This document shows positions 26,577-35,650 of a stretch of DNA of 64,000 nt, piece after piece; the stretch's first letter is position 1; each line of letters begins with the position of its first letter. The notes beneath the pieces were generated by a model, which saw nothing but the letters and a program-made list of their open reading frames with translations, was not told where the DNA came from and did no database searches. The stretch comes from Candidatus Harpocratesius repetitus (GTDB taxonomy: Archaea; Asgardarchaeota; Lokiarchaeia; Sigyniarchaeales; Promethearchaeaceae): positions 3,163,450 to 3,227,449 of the forward strand of contig JAIZWK010000001.1 in assembly GCA_021498095.1 (NCBI GenBank), written 5' to 3'. A program made the position numbers and the translations under genes.

Positions 26577-28928
26577 ATGTGTAAATATCATATAAATATC
26601 AAAGTAGAATTATGGAAATTGTTCATCGTTTTACTATTAATAATTCCCTTTTCTTCATTAAATCAGACAAGTATTTCGCATATATCTGATAACAATGAAC
26701 AATTTCCATCAAATTCGATTATAATTGCTGAAAATCCTCTTATTTCATCAAAAATAGGACACTTTGATAATGAAATTGATAGGACTGCAGTCTATCATAA
26801 TTCACGAGACCCCTTTTATCGAAATCCAGGATGGGGAACCACAGAAGGAATCGAACGTAGTGGTGCTGTTCCAGTTGGCACAGATGTGACTATTAGGATT
26901 CGAACTTTAGCTTCTGATGTAGAGGATGTAAAAATTCGTTACTGGGATGGAATGGCTGAGTCAGAAAATTTCATCACATTGAGTGTAACTTTAACACAAG
27001 ATGGATACGACTATTGGGAAGGTGTGATTCCTTCTCCTACCGAACCAGATGATTTTTATTATGGTTTCCAACTTACTGATGGCACAAATACTGATTATTA
27101 TCATGATGATAATAAAGATGGTGGTGCAGGTCAAATGTATGGCTATCGCTACACAGACCAAGATTGGGGGATAGTTTTTTATGATCCGACATTTCATACT
27201 CCCGATTGGCATAAATCAACCATTGGATATCAAATTTTTACCGATCGATTTTTTAATGGCGATCCTACAAATGATCCTATTGGAGATGGTTCATCTGGTG
27301 ATATCACTTGGTTTGAATGGGATGACGGTGTATATGATTTTCCTCGAGTTTATGCAGAGAAAAAGAATTGGGGAGAAACACCTTCAGGTGGCAATGACTT
27401 TTTTGGAGGTGATCTTGCTGGTGTTATGCAGAAAGCAGGATATTTAGAAGATTTAGGCATTGGAATGATTTGGTTTAATCCAATTTCAGAATCTCCTGAT
27501 AATCATGGGTATTCAGTTAACAATTATACATCCATTCAACCGTATTATGGAAAAATAAAAAACCGAACCAATGGTATCGTTATTAGTGATAAAACTGGAA
27601 GTCTTGATGTGTTTGACACGCTCCAAGAAACATTAGAATCAGCGGGAATTAAGGTAATTTATGATACAGTGATTAATCATGCTTCCGCACAATCTTATTT
27701 ATTCCAACGTTTTGACACAACTGATCATCCGGAAGTAGTAGACCTCTATCCAAATATTTTGGGTGCTTATGAAAACCCTGGATCGCCATATTATCATAGT
27801 TTTCGATTTTATACATTTCCCAATGATTATGATGCTTGGTGGGGTTTTAAGAATATTCCAACTCTAATTTATGATGATCCCAATTCTGTGGTTGAAGATT
27901 TGCTAGTAACCGGTGATACTTCACTATTTATGTTTTGGCAGCAGCATGGGGTGGATGGTTTTCGGTTGGATGTTCCTAATATGTACCAAGACGGTCATGG
28001 ATCTCGAGATCTCAATCAAAAAATCCGAGATGTGGTTAAGGCGAATAATCCTGACGGAATTGTTATTGGAGAAATCTGGGGACGAGCAAATGCATGGTTA
28101 ACAGGCACAATGCAAGATGGTGTTCAAAATATGCTTTTCAGAGAAGACACGATCGATTGGTTGAAAGGTACTATTTCTAAAGATATCTATTCAGGTAGAT
28201 TATTATATCCTCAAGAAAATTATCCATCTGAAGCTTTTCGCTCTTTATGGACCATTTTAGGAAATCATGATACTGCTAGAATCTTAACAGCACTTGGTGA
28301 AAATGTTAACCGCTTAAAGATGGCTTCTGCGCTACAATTTACATATCCTGGAGTACCAATGGTGTACTATGGAGATGAAGTGGGTATGACTGGAGGCTCT
28401 GATCCAGGTTGTCGTCAAACATTTCCATGGGGATCGGAAAATATGGAGATTCTCAATCATTATAAAACCTTAATTCATATGCGTAAGAATTATGAACTGT
28501 TTCAATCAGGAAGTTTTAATATTTATCCCACTAATCAAACTGATATTCTAATTTATACCAGAGAATTAGGAACCGGTCCAAATTCAACAGCTATTTGTGT
28601 TTTCAATAGAGGTGATTACCCATTAAAGGTAACCCTTCCAGCAGATTTGAGTGCAAAATTAAGCGAAAATCAAAAATTGGTGAATTTATTAAATCCATCC
28701 GAAATCGTAAATATCTCCTCAAACAATGGAGTTTCCTTTATAATTAATGCTCAGACTCCCATGATTTTCATTAATGCAGCATCAAATGTCACTACAACCA
28801 CAAATGATGACACTTCAACTGATGATTCGACAGATAATGAATCTAAGATTCCTTTTGCATTTAGTTTAGGCGGATTTGCAGCAATCATAACAATCATGCT
28901 TTTATTAAGAAAAAATGGTAAAAAATAG
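26577..28928 (+). CDS. Secreted, membrane-anchored GH13 alpha-amylase family enzyme
   Basis: A 783-residue glycoside hydrolase. Signal segment at residues 13-30 (WKLFIVLLLIIPFSSL), an immunoglobulin-like starch-binding N-domain about 75-200, then the GH13 barrel: GYQIFTDRFFNGDP, region I VIYDTVINH, region II VDGFRLDVPN (nucleophile Asp), region III IVIGEIWG (acid/base Glu), region IV LGNHDTARI. The architecture (N-domain before the barrel) is that of cyclomaltodextrinase/neopullulanase-type enzymes, so it probably cuts maltodextrins or pullulan outside the cell. The chain ends with a C-terminal beta domain, a Thr/Asp/Ser linker, a membrane span (GGFAAIITIMLLL) and RKNGKK, holding it on the outer face. 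The start is ATG 26577. Confidence 0.92.
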   Translation: MCKYHINIKVELWKLFIVLLLIIPFSSLNQTSISHISDNNEQFPSNSIIIAENPLISSKIGHFDNEIDRTAVYHNSRDPFYRNPGWGTTEGIERSGAVPVGTDVTIRIRTLASDVEDVKIRYWDGMAESENFITLSVTLTQDGYDYWEGVIPSPTEPDDFYYGFQLTDGTNTDYYHDDNKDGGAGQMYGYRYTDQDWGIVFYDPTFHTPDWHKSTIGYQIFTDRFFNGDPTNDPIGDGSSGDITWFEWDDGVYDFPRVYAEKKNWGETPSGGNDFFGGDLAGVMQKAGYLEDLGIGMIWFNPISESPDNHGYSVNNYTSIQPYYGKIKNRTNGIVISDKTGSLDVFDTLQETLESAGIKVIYDTVINHASAQSYLFQRFDTTDHPEVVDLYPNILGAYENPGSPYYHSFRFYTFPNDYDAWWGFKNIPTLIYDDPNSVVEDLLVTGDTSLFMFWQQHGVDGFRLDVPNMYQDGHGSRDLNQKIRDVVKANNPDGIVIGEIWGRANAWLTGTMQDGVQNMLFREDTIDWLKGTISKDIYSGRLLYPQENYPSEAFRSLWTILGNHDTARILTALGENVNRLKMASALQFTYPGVPMVYYGDEVGMTGGSDPGCRQTFPWGSENMEILNHYKTLIHMRKNYELFQSGSFNIYPTNQTDILIYTRELGTGPNSTAICVFNRGDYPLKVTLPADLSAKLSENQKLVNLLNPSEIVNISSNNGVSFIINAQTPMIFINAASNVTTTTNDDTSTDDSTDNESKIPFAFSLGGFAAIITIMLLLRKNGKK

Positions 28929-29095
28929 AGCAGTTGAGATACTTTTTATGTATCTGATTCATATCATTTTTTTTTTTTTATTATTAAGCCCTCAGTCTTC
29001 AGTGTGTTCATAAGTGTTGATAAGTGTCGATAAGTTTAATCTTAATGATTTTGTAAAATTCTGTGTTAATTCAAAGATCGATCAAGAGATTAATA

Positions 29096-29119
29096 GATCA
29101 AGAGATCAAGAGATCAAGA
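29096..29119. repeat. Three tandem GATCAAGA units
   Basis: Perfect 8-bp units at 29096-29103, 29104-29111 and 29112-29119, with a further copy at 29080-29087. They lie 40 bases before the candidate C/D-box RNA. No function known. Confidence 0.7.
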
Positions 29120-29158
29120 TTCAAAAGAATTTTTACCGTCCCCGCGCTATCATTCTTC

Positions 29159-29221
29159 GGCAATGATGAAAAAACTCGCCCTGATTAAAGGATGATGAAA
29201 AATTCGAGAATAAACTGAGCC
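29159..29221 (+). ncRNA. Candidate C/D-box sRNA (2'-O-methylation guide)
   Basis: The four boxes of an archaeal C/D sRNA occur in order: C box ATGATGA (29163-29169), D' box CTGA (29181-29184), C' box ATGATGA (29192-29198), D box CTGA (29215-29218). Spacings are 11, 7 and 16 bases. GGC (29159-29161) and GCC (29219-29221) can form the terminal stem that makes the kink-turn. Guide bases before D' are AAAAAACTCGCC and before D AAAATTCGAGAATAAA. Such RNAs bind L7Ae, Nop5 and fibrillarin and direct methylation of rRNA or tRNA. The targets cannot be named from this window. It lies in the 425-base space between the amylase gene and a membrane-protein gene; the rest of that space shows only the GATCAAGA repeats and a TATA box near 29313-29322 for the next gene. 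Confidence 0.65.
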
Positions 29222-29353
29222 ATTTTTTCAAATCGATCCATGATTTTTTCCACATATAAAATTAATTTTAAATAAAATCTTGATCACTCTTGTTCTCTCT
29301 AAAAAAACGCAATGTATATATTTTGAGGGAACTAACCTAGATCCCGTATTCAG

Positions 29354-30157
29354 ATGGTTAAAACCCCCTCACCAGTTACTAAAACTTCACCAATTTTTCA
29401 GCAAATTCAAATGGATTATCGCCTAAGTTTCATTCTACTTAAAGAGAATTTAGTGCCATTGATAACCGTTGGTATAATTGGCTCTGGATTGTTCTATTTG
29501 CTGAATTTTCTTGTAGAATCTTTTATTTTTCCTTTAATTCTATGGCAGAATTATTCAGTAGTTGATCAAATTATTATCTATAATTTGCTTAAATTCCCTC
29601 AACAAGGCATTTTGTTTGGATTTTTCGGCGCAATCATGGGTATGGTACACGACATCCTAGCATCTGGTGATGGTTTTACTCAAATCCAAAATTTTGTCGG
29701 CTATATTGGAAAATACTGGGGAAAATTCTTTTTACTTTCCATTATTGTAAATATTTTTACTTATATTGTTCGATATACTGGTCAAGAAATACTTAACTTA
29801 GGGCTCGCAATTTTAGCCAACGTAATAACTTTAATTTGGTTTATAATACTAGTTGAAAGTAGCCCTGCATTAGTAAATTCTAATAACGTAATACAAGCGT
29901 TAAAGGAAAATTTTCGCATTCTTCGTAAACATTCTACTCGTATTTTCATTTCTTTTCTAGTTTTTTATGTTATCTTTATTCTTCCCAAAGTTATATTGTT
30001 TTTCTTAGAATATTATGTTGTTCCAAGCAATACAATAGGATATAAAACAGTATCAAATCTGGAAATCATTGCACAACTATTCTATATTTTAATTGGATAT
30101 CCGATTAATGGATTTCTCGCAATGAGAATCTACTTTGATTACAAGTATGATTACTAG
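29354..30157 (+). CDS. Hypothetical polytopic membrane protein
   Basis: A 267-residue integral membrane protein with about five or six spans (for example LVPLITVGIIGSGLFYLLNFL, FFLLSIIVNIFTYIV, ILANVITLIWFIILVE, TRIFISFLVFYVIFILPKVI). Such six-helix proteins with a conserved ALKENFRILRKHSTRIF loop resemble uncharacterised archaeal membrane families, but I cannot name one. A TATA box (GTATATATTTT, from about 29314) lies about 40 bases before ATG 29354. An endonuclease III remnant begins two bases after the stop. Confidence 0.75.
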   Translation: MVKTPSPVTKTSPIFQQIQMDYRLSFILLKENLVPLITVGIIGSGLFYLLNFLVESFIFPLILWQNYSVVDQIIIYNLLKFPQQGILFGFFGAIMGMVHDILASGDGFTQIQNFVGYIGKYWGKFFLLSIIVNIFTYIVRYTGQEILNLGLAILANVITLIWFIILVESSPALVNSNNVIQALKENFRILRKHSTRIFISFLVFYVIFILPKVILFFLEYYVVPSNTIGYKTVSNLEIIAQLFYILIGYPINGFLAMRIYFDYKYDY

Positions 30158-30159
30158 AA

Positions 30160-30315
30160 AACCCAATTTTGGATTTAGAAAAGTGCAAAACATCCACTTT
30201 ACGGGCTAAATTACTGGAAGTAAAGGGAGTTGATCCAGAAACTGCTGATGAAATTTTGTTGTATGGATTTAAGCATCCATTTTCTAAATTTTCTAAATTA
30301 AGTATCCATTTCTAA
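30160..30315 (+). pseudogene. Fragment of endonuclease III-like HhH-GPD DNA glycosylase
   Basis: An open frame of 51 codons without a start reads LRAKLLEVKGVDPETADEIL then LYGFKHPF. This is the helix-hairpin-helix core of the endonuclease III family (usual form: L-x-V-KGIGPETAD-x-ILLYA). The Fe-S cluster and catalytic Asp regions are absent, since the frame breaks at TTC TAA after a duplicated TTTTCTAAA. Probably the relic of a lost base-excision repair gene or a stray copy. The 104 bases after it show nothing. Confidence 0.5.
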
Positions 30316-30419
30316 ATTGATATTTATTGAACCATCTTCACATGGTAATATTTCAGGACGAAAAAAAAATATGCAAAAATATATAACATATAACATAAAG
30401 AATAAAGAAAAAAATAAAA

Positions 30420-30689
30420 CTATCGAGCGCTAACGCCATCCCATGCTTTTATTTCTTTATCAACATAACCACAATTTGCACATGTATCCTCGACTTCCCA
30501 TTTTTCAAGCGCCGGATGAACACGAGTCATTAATGCCCCACATTTCGGACAGACTAAAAATTTGGCACCACAAGATTCACACATATTCAAAGTTCCATTC
30601 TCTACAAATCTAAATGTCCGTTTCATCCATTCATCATGCACAATTCGAAACGCTTTTCCTCCGCATACTTTACAAACCTTTTCGACCAT
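30420..30689 (-). CDS. Small zinc-ribbon protein
   Basis: 89 residues from ATG 30689, with AGGGA at 30696-30700 as ribosome site; an upstream TTG at 30695 is less likely. Four CxxC knuckles are present: CKVCGG, CESCGA, CPKCGA and CANCGY, enough for two zinc ribbons. The N-terminal ribbon is split by a basic-aromatic loop (WMKRTFRFVENGTLNMCESC). Such small double zinc-ribbon proteins are common in archaea and usually bind nucleic acid or other proteins; the exact role is unknown. The gene stands alone, with AT-rich spacers and short CGAAAA repeats (about 30835-30860) upstream. Confidence 0.8.
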   Translation of the reverse strand: MVEKVCKVCGGKAFRIVHDEWMKRTFRFVENGTLNMCESCGAKFLVCPKCGALMTRVHPALEKWEVEDTCANCGYVDKEIKAWDGVSAR

Positions 30690-30867
30690 AAACAATCCCT
30701 AAAATAATTTTATAATTTTAGCAATAATAATATTATTTATACTCGAATAGGGTAAAAGGTTTTTCTTTTTATAACACAAATTATCATTAATATAAATTGT
30801 AAAAATCAATAAATATAAAAAAAATTCTAAAAATATCGAAAAAACTCGAAAAGACTCGAAAAAGAGT

Positions 30868-32391
30868 TTACTTTTTCCATTCAGGAGAATAGATAGATTT
30901 TTTCAAGGATAAACCCTTAAGAATATCATCAACATAATAGAGTCCAATCACGCTACATTTTCCTGGGCTAATGCGTGAGGGAACTGTGCAAATAACATGT
31001 TCCATTTTCTCCAGAATTCCGAATTCTACTAATTTTTGGATGCCATGCTGCATAATTTCTTCAGAGTTCCAATCTTCCATTTTCAATGTTGGAATATAAA
31101 TAGATTGAACGCCCCAAATTAGATTTAATTGGCGTGCGGTTCTTGCATTGTGAGTAATGGCATAAATTGGGAATTCAGGTCTGTATTTGGCTGCTTTACG
31201 AGGGGATTTTCCTCCTCGCGTGAACATAATAATTTTTCCTCGAAAATTAACATCACGAAAAACTCGAGCCAATTCATATACTGCATGCCCGACTGCTTCA
31301 TACATGTCGGGTTCTTCAGAATCGATTGAATGTGGATCTATATCGGGAATATGTTTTTCTGCTTTTGCGATTATTCGATCCATGTATCTCACTGCTTGTA
31401 TCGGGAATTTTCCTACAGAAGTTTCACCTGAGAGCATGACGGCATCAGATCGATCATAAACTGCGTTAAATACATCATTTACTTCAGCTCTGGTAGGGAC
31501 AGGATTGTTAATCATGGATTCCAGCATTTGAGTGGCGACAATCACCGGTTTTCCTGCACGATTGCATTTTAAAATCATTTCTTTTTGTCTAATGGGTACT
31601 TCTTCGGCAGGAATTTCTACGCCTAGATCACCACGTGCGACCATAATTCCATTTGATTCAGCTAAAATCTCGTCAAAATTTGTTATTGCAATGGGGCGTT
31701 CAATTTTTGAAATAATTTTTATTCTAGGTGCGCCTGCATTGTGAAGTATAGAGCGGATTATTCTAACTTCCTTTGCATTTGCGATGAATGAAGCAGCAAC
31801 AAATTCAGGATTAAGTGTCGCGATTAATTTTAAATCGTGAATGTCCTTTTCTGTTGGGTTTTGTGTACTTAATGTTCCACTGGGAATATTTACACCTTTT
31901 CGAGACGATATTGGTCCACCTGCAACTACTATACATTTAATTTTACGACTTTTTGGATCTTTTTCAACTACTCTTAATCTGACTAAGCCATCATTTATGA
32001 AAATTGGATCACCTATATTCACATCTTTATAAAAACCACGATAGGAGATTGAAGCACCACTTTGATCGCCCAAAATTTCTTCTTCATGCAAAGTGAACGT
32101 ATCACTGTGATTAAGTATAACTGGTTCCTTCATTTTTCCAATGCGAATTTTTGGTCCTTGAATGTCACAGAGAATTGCAATATCTGGGGTGGTTGTTCTG
32201 ATACGATTGAATAAATCTTTCATTTCTGTGCCTTCTTTGGATGCATGGGAAAAATTTAAACGAAAAACATCAACACCTGCATCATGGAGTGCCTTTAACT
32301 GCTCGGGAGATGAAGTTGCAGGTCCAATTGTGGCAACAATTTTTGATTTTACCATTTTTTGAATGTTCAAAATCTCTTCCATTTTTATCAT
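30868..32391 (-). CDS. pyk: Pyruvate kinase
   Basis: Transfers phosphate from phosphoenolpyruvate to ADP, the last step of glycolysis. About 495-507 residues with the full family pattern: KSKIVATIGPATSS, RLNFSHAS, CDIQGPKIRIG, FINDG, the active-site run IISKIERPIAI with the catalytic Lys, MVARGDLGVEIP, ATQMLESM and DAVMLSGETSVGKFP, then the C-terminal allosteric domain (IIMFTRGGKSPRKAAKYRP). The given start is ATG 32391; ATG 32382 and ATG 32355 (MVKSKIV, the usual family start) are alternatives. Divergent from the LRR gene. With the GH13 amylase and GT5 synthase in the window it fits a sugar-polymer and glycolytic metabolism. Confidence 0.96.
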   Translation of the reverse strand: MIKMEEILNIQKMVKSKIVATIGPATSSPEQLKALHDAGVDVFRLNFSHASKEGTEMKDLFNRIRTTTPDIAILCDIQGPKIRIGKMKEPVILNHSDTFTLHEEEILGDQSGASISYRGFYKDVNIGDPIFINDGLVRLRVVEKDPKSRKIKCIVVAGGPISSRKGVNIPSGTLSTQNPTEKDIHDLKLIATLNPEFVAASFIANAKEVRIIRSILHNAGAPRIKIISKIERPIAITNFDEILAESNGIMVARGDLGVEIPAEEVPIRQKEMILKCNRAGKPVIVATQMLESMINNPVPTRAEVNDVFNAVYDRSDAVMLSGETSVGKFPIQAVRYMDRIIAKAEKHIPDIDPHSIDSEEPDMYEAVGHAVYELARVFRDVNFRGKIIMFTRGGKSPRKAAKYRPEFPIYAITHNARTARQLNLIWGVQSIYIPTLKMEDWNSEEIMQHGIQKLVEFGILEKMEHVICTVPSRISPGKCSVIGLYYVDDILKGLSLKKSIYSPEWKK

Positions 32392-32436
32392 ACTTATCTT
32401 AGAGTTCCACTCTTATGTTCTTTTGTTCTTTTGTAT

Positions 32437-32452
32437 CTGTTGATAAGTTTTA
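32437..32452 (+). repeat. Intergenic 16-mer CTGTTGATAAGTTTTA, copy 2
   Basis: Exact match to 8377-8392, here between divergent pyk and LRR genes. A related inverted copy (AAACTTATCAACACT) lies at 33155-33169 on the far side of the LRR gene, so the LRR gene is flanked by inverted copies. Confidence 0.5.
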
Positions 32453-32501
32453 GTATAGATCGTTCTTAAATAACCTCAGAGGTATATTAATAATATTAAC
32501 G

Positions 32502-33131
32502 ATGTTTAACAATCCCCAACGCAATCTTAGGCAAATTCGATCGTCAGAAGAAAAACGTGTTATTAAAAGTATCATGGAAATGATTGAACAGAATTTTGGG
32601 TTCAATTATATCGTAGTAGACGGACATGTGGTAGAAGTTCAGTTAATTTCAGCTGGAATAGCAATTATCCCACGTCAACTTAAATACCTGCCTTATTTAA
32701 AAAAATTGCAGTTACCTTCGAATCACTTAAAGAAATTACGGAATTTAGATGGATGTAAAACCTTGAACATGCTAAATTTACATGATAATAGGCTAACCAA
32801 TGCAACATTGCGACCTTTGGAAGCATTAACACAATTAAAAGTCTTGGATCTTTCACAAAATGAAATAGAAGGCTGGGAAAACATAGATCATTTGTATTCA
32901 CTCGAATCACTGATTTTGGAAGATAATTTAATTAAGAATATTCCTGCTTTAGATCTACCTCAATTAAAAATACTGGATCTTCGTGGTAATCCTATTTCTA
33001 AACTTGAAAACCTACATTTATTTGAAAACTTAGTTGATCTTCGATTAGATGCAAGTAAATTATCAGAGAAAGAGCAAAAAGCGTATGAACAAGGAATTGA
33101 AGCGATAAAGGATTACTGTTCTTCTCATTGA
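32502..33131 (+). CDS. Leucine-rich repeat protein
   Basis: A 209-residue protein with about five LRR units of the short SDS22-like type between residues 60 and 185 (YLKKLQLPSNHLKKLRNLDG, LNMLNLHDNRL, LKVLDLSQNEIEGWENI, LESLILEDNLIKNI, LKILDLRGNPISKLENL). The N-terminal 60 residues form a cap. No signal peptide or membrane span, so probably a cytoplasmic protein-protein interaction module. LRR proteins are expanded in Asgard archaea, where partners may include small GTPases (general knowledge, not shown here). Divergent from pyk, convergent with metH. Confidence 0.85.
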   Translation: MFNNPQRNLRQIRSSEEKRVIKSIMEMIEQNFGFNYIVVDGHVVEVQLISAGIAIIPRQLKYLPYLKKLQLPSNHLKKLRNLDGCKTLNMLNLHDNRLTNATLRPLEALTQLKVLDLSQNEIEGWENIDHLYSLESLILEDNLIKNIPALDLPQLKILDLRGNPISKLENLHLFENLVDLRLDASKLSEKEQKAYEQGIEAIKDYCSSH

Positions 33132-33202
33132 TATAAAAAATATAAATGAATTGGAAACTTATCAACACTAAACAAAAATATAATCAAAAAAGCAAAAATA
33201 GA

Positions 33203-35650
33203 CTAAACTTGAAATATTTTTTGAGCAATATTTACTGCCGATTTAGCATCTTGGCCGTAAAAATCAGCTCCAATTTTGTTTGCAAATTCAGGATTTAAAA
33301 CAGCCCCTCCAACCATAATTTGACATTGAAAATCTCGACTCTTTATTTCCTTAATGATTTTTTGCATGGAAATTACAGTTGTCGTCATTAAGGCACTTAA
33401 TCCAACCAATGGGGCGCGGTACTGTTTAATGGCATCGATTATTTTAATGGCTGGAACATCTTTTCCCAAATCAATTACTCGATATCCATAGTTTTCTAAC
33501 AAAATTTTAACGATATTTTTTCCAATGTCATGAACATCTCCTTCAACAGTTGCCAATATAACTGTTCCCTTCGAAATTGGCGCATTTTCAGTCTGTTTTA
33601 GTCTTTCTTTAATTAAATTAAATGCAATTTTAACTGTTTCAGCCGATCGAATTAGTTGGGGTAAAAAGATTTCATGGTTTTCATAACGTCTTCCGACTTC
33701 ATCCAAAGCAGGAATTAAGAAGGTATCCACTACTTGCATTGGTGTGAAGGTTTTTAAGGAATTTTCAGTTAGTTGTGCAATTTTGCTTTTTAATCCCTTT
33801 AGAATAACACCTTGTAGACTTTCATCTTCTGACTCACCTGGTTGATCAGATTGATTGGATTTACCAGATCGACTGGATTTACCAGATTGACTGGATTGAT
33901 TTATTTGACCTAATTTAACAGATGCAGAAACAGGTAAATATTCCTTATATTTTTTAATAAAATCCTTACTATCAAGATCTAAATTGGCTAATACACGGAA
34001 CGCTGCGATGGTTTCCATAATATCAGTAGATAATGGATCTGTAATAGGAGCTTTTAATCCACATTGTAACGCCATAGCTAAATAAGTGCGATTAATAAGA
34101 GGTCGAGCAGGTAATCCATAAGATACATTACTTGCACCCAATACAGTGGCAATTTGATATTTTTTAGTTAATATTCGTAAAGCTTCCAATGAATCTTGAA
34201 CTGCGCGCTGTTGAGCAGAAGCTGTTAAAGTAAGACAATCCACTAACAGTGATTCTTTAGGAATTCCATAAGTTTTTGCAGTATTAATTATTTTTTCTGC
34301 AATTTCAATTCGATCTTGCACAGATTTTGGCAATCCTCGCTCGTCCAAACATAACGCAACTACTAAACATCCATATTTTTTTACAATGGGAAAAATCTTC
34401 TGCATACTTTCTGCTTTTCCATTCACTGAATTAATAATCGGCTTTCCATTGTAATATCGACATGCTTTTTCTAGAGCATCTGCATTAGAACTGTCAAATT
34501 GGAGAGGAATATCGATAATCTCTTGTAATTCTCGAGATATTCGGGGAAGAATGGTAGATTCATCAATTTCTGGAAGACCCACATTTACATCAAGAATATG
34601 TGCTCCAGCTTCCTTCTGCTTAATACCTTCTTGGAGTAGATAATCAATATCGCCTTTTTTTAATGCTTCTTTTATGCGTTTTTTACCAGTTGGATTAATG
34701 CGTTCACCAATAATCACAATATCTTTTCCAATCTCCACAGTATGTCCCGGAGAAGCGCATGTTGTCCGAATTTTGGAAGTGATGGGTTTTGGAATAAAAT
34801 CATGAAATTCTTGAACTATCATCTGGATAAATTCAGGTGTGGTACCGCAACATCCTCCAATAATATGAACCCCAAGTTCCAGAATCTTAGCCATATCAGA
34901 AGTATATTCTTCCGGAGTAATGAGAAATTCAGTTTCTCCGTCTTTTAATACAGGTAATCCTGCATTCGGTTGCACAATAACTGGAATTGATGCAAATTGC
35001 ATTATTTGTTCTACAATGGGGTAAATTTCTGCGGGACCAAGTGAGCAATTTACCCCTAATGCATCAATGCCTAATCCTTCTAATACTGTAACTAAGGTTT
35101 CTGGGTCGGTTCCTGTCAATGTTCGACCGTCTTCTTGAAATGTCATAGTACAGAAAATGGGGAATTGAGAATTTTCTTTAGCAGCTAAAATTGCTACTTT
35201 TGCTTCATATAAATCTGAAATAGTTTCGATTAGAATTAAATCAGCGCCAGCTTTTACTCCAGCTTGTACTTGCTCTTGAAACATGGAATAAGCTTCATTA
35301 AAACCTAACGGTCCAACAGGTGCAAGCATTTGACCGATTGGCCCAATATCCAAAGCAATTAACTTTCCTGGTGCTGCATCTCGAACTAAATTAATAGCTT
35401 GGCTTATTACATCTTCAACTTCTAATCCTGCTTGTTGCAACTTGTAACGATTTGCTCCAAATGTATTCGTTTTAATCATTTCAGCCCCTGCTTCTGCATA
35501 TTCACGATGAATACTGCGGATCAATTCAGGGTGGGTAAAATTCAACTTTTCTGGAACTTCTCCTGTTTTTAAACCTTTTTTCTGCAGAGTGGTTCCCATT
35601 GCCCCGTCAAAAAAGCAGAGGCGTTTATAGATTTCGTTTTCGATATTCAC
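33203..35650 (-). CDS. metH: Cobalamin-dependent methionine synthase lacking reactivation domain
   Basis: Methylates homocysteine from methyltetrahydrofolate through cobalamin. About 815 residues with three functional modules: homocysteine domain (1-290; zinc Cys in GVNCSLGP and GGCCGTTP), pterin-binding domain (about 320-575; GERINPTGKKRIKEAL), then the cap and B12-binding domain (about 640-820; DVHDIGKN supplies the cobalt-ligating His, GLSALMTTT). The fourth, SAM-dependent reactivation domain is encoded separately by the gene just upstream. Between pterin and B12 modules is a Ser/Gly/Gln linker expanded by an 18-bp tandem repeat. I prefer GTG 35650, which has GAGGGA before it; GTG 35665 is the longer alternative. 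The gene overlaps the reactivation gene by 26 bases. Confidence 0.94.
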   Translation of the reverse strand: MNIENEIYKRLCFFDGAMGTTLQKKGLKTGEVPEKLNFTHPELIRSIHREYAEAGAEMIKTNTFGANRYKLQQAGLEVEDVISQAINLVRDAAPGKLIALDIGPIGQMLAPVGPLGFNEAYSMFQEQVQAGVKAGADLILIETISDLYEAKVAILAAKENSQFPIFCTMTFQEDGRTLTGTDPETLVTVLEGLGIDALGVNCSLGPAEIYPIVEQIMQFASIPVIVQPNAGLPVLKDGETEFLITPEEYTSDMAKILELGVHIIGGCCGTTPEFIQMIVQEFHDFIPKPITSKIRTTCASPGHTVEIGKDIVIIGERINPTGKKRIKEALKKGDIDYLLQEGIKQKEAGAHILDVNVGLPEIDESTILPRISRELQEIIDIPLQFDSSNADALEKACRYYNGKPIINSVNGKAESMQKIFPIVKKYGCLVVALCLDERGLPKSVQDRIEIAEKIINTAKTYGIPKESLLVDCLTLTASAQQRAVQDSLEALRILTKKYQIATVLGASNVSYGLPARPLINRTYLAMALQCGLKAPITDPLSTDIMETIAAFRVLANLDLDSKDFIKKYKEYLPVSASVKLGQINQSSQSGKSSRSGKSNQSDQPGESEDESLQGVILKGLKSKIAQLTENSLKTFTPMQVVDTFLIPALDEVGRRYENHEIFLPQLIRSAETVKIAFNLIKERLKQTENAPISKGTVILATVEGDVHDIGKNIVKILLENYGYRVIDLGKDVPAIKIIDAIKQYRAPLVGLSALMTTTVISMQKIIKEIKSRDFQCQIMVGGAVLNPEFANKIGADFYGQDAKSAVNIAQKIFQV
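33856..33909 (-). repeat. Three 18-bp in-frame repeats in the metH linker
   Basis: Units at 33856-33873, 33874-33891 and 33892-33909; the first two differ by one base and the third is diverged. They encode six-residue units (SSRSGK type) in the linker between folate and cobalamin modules. Confidence 0.85.

Noticed and set aside
30835..30860. Short CGAAAA-type repeats before the pyruvate kinase stop
   Set aside because: A few imperfect copies in AT-rich DNA, explained by base composition.
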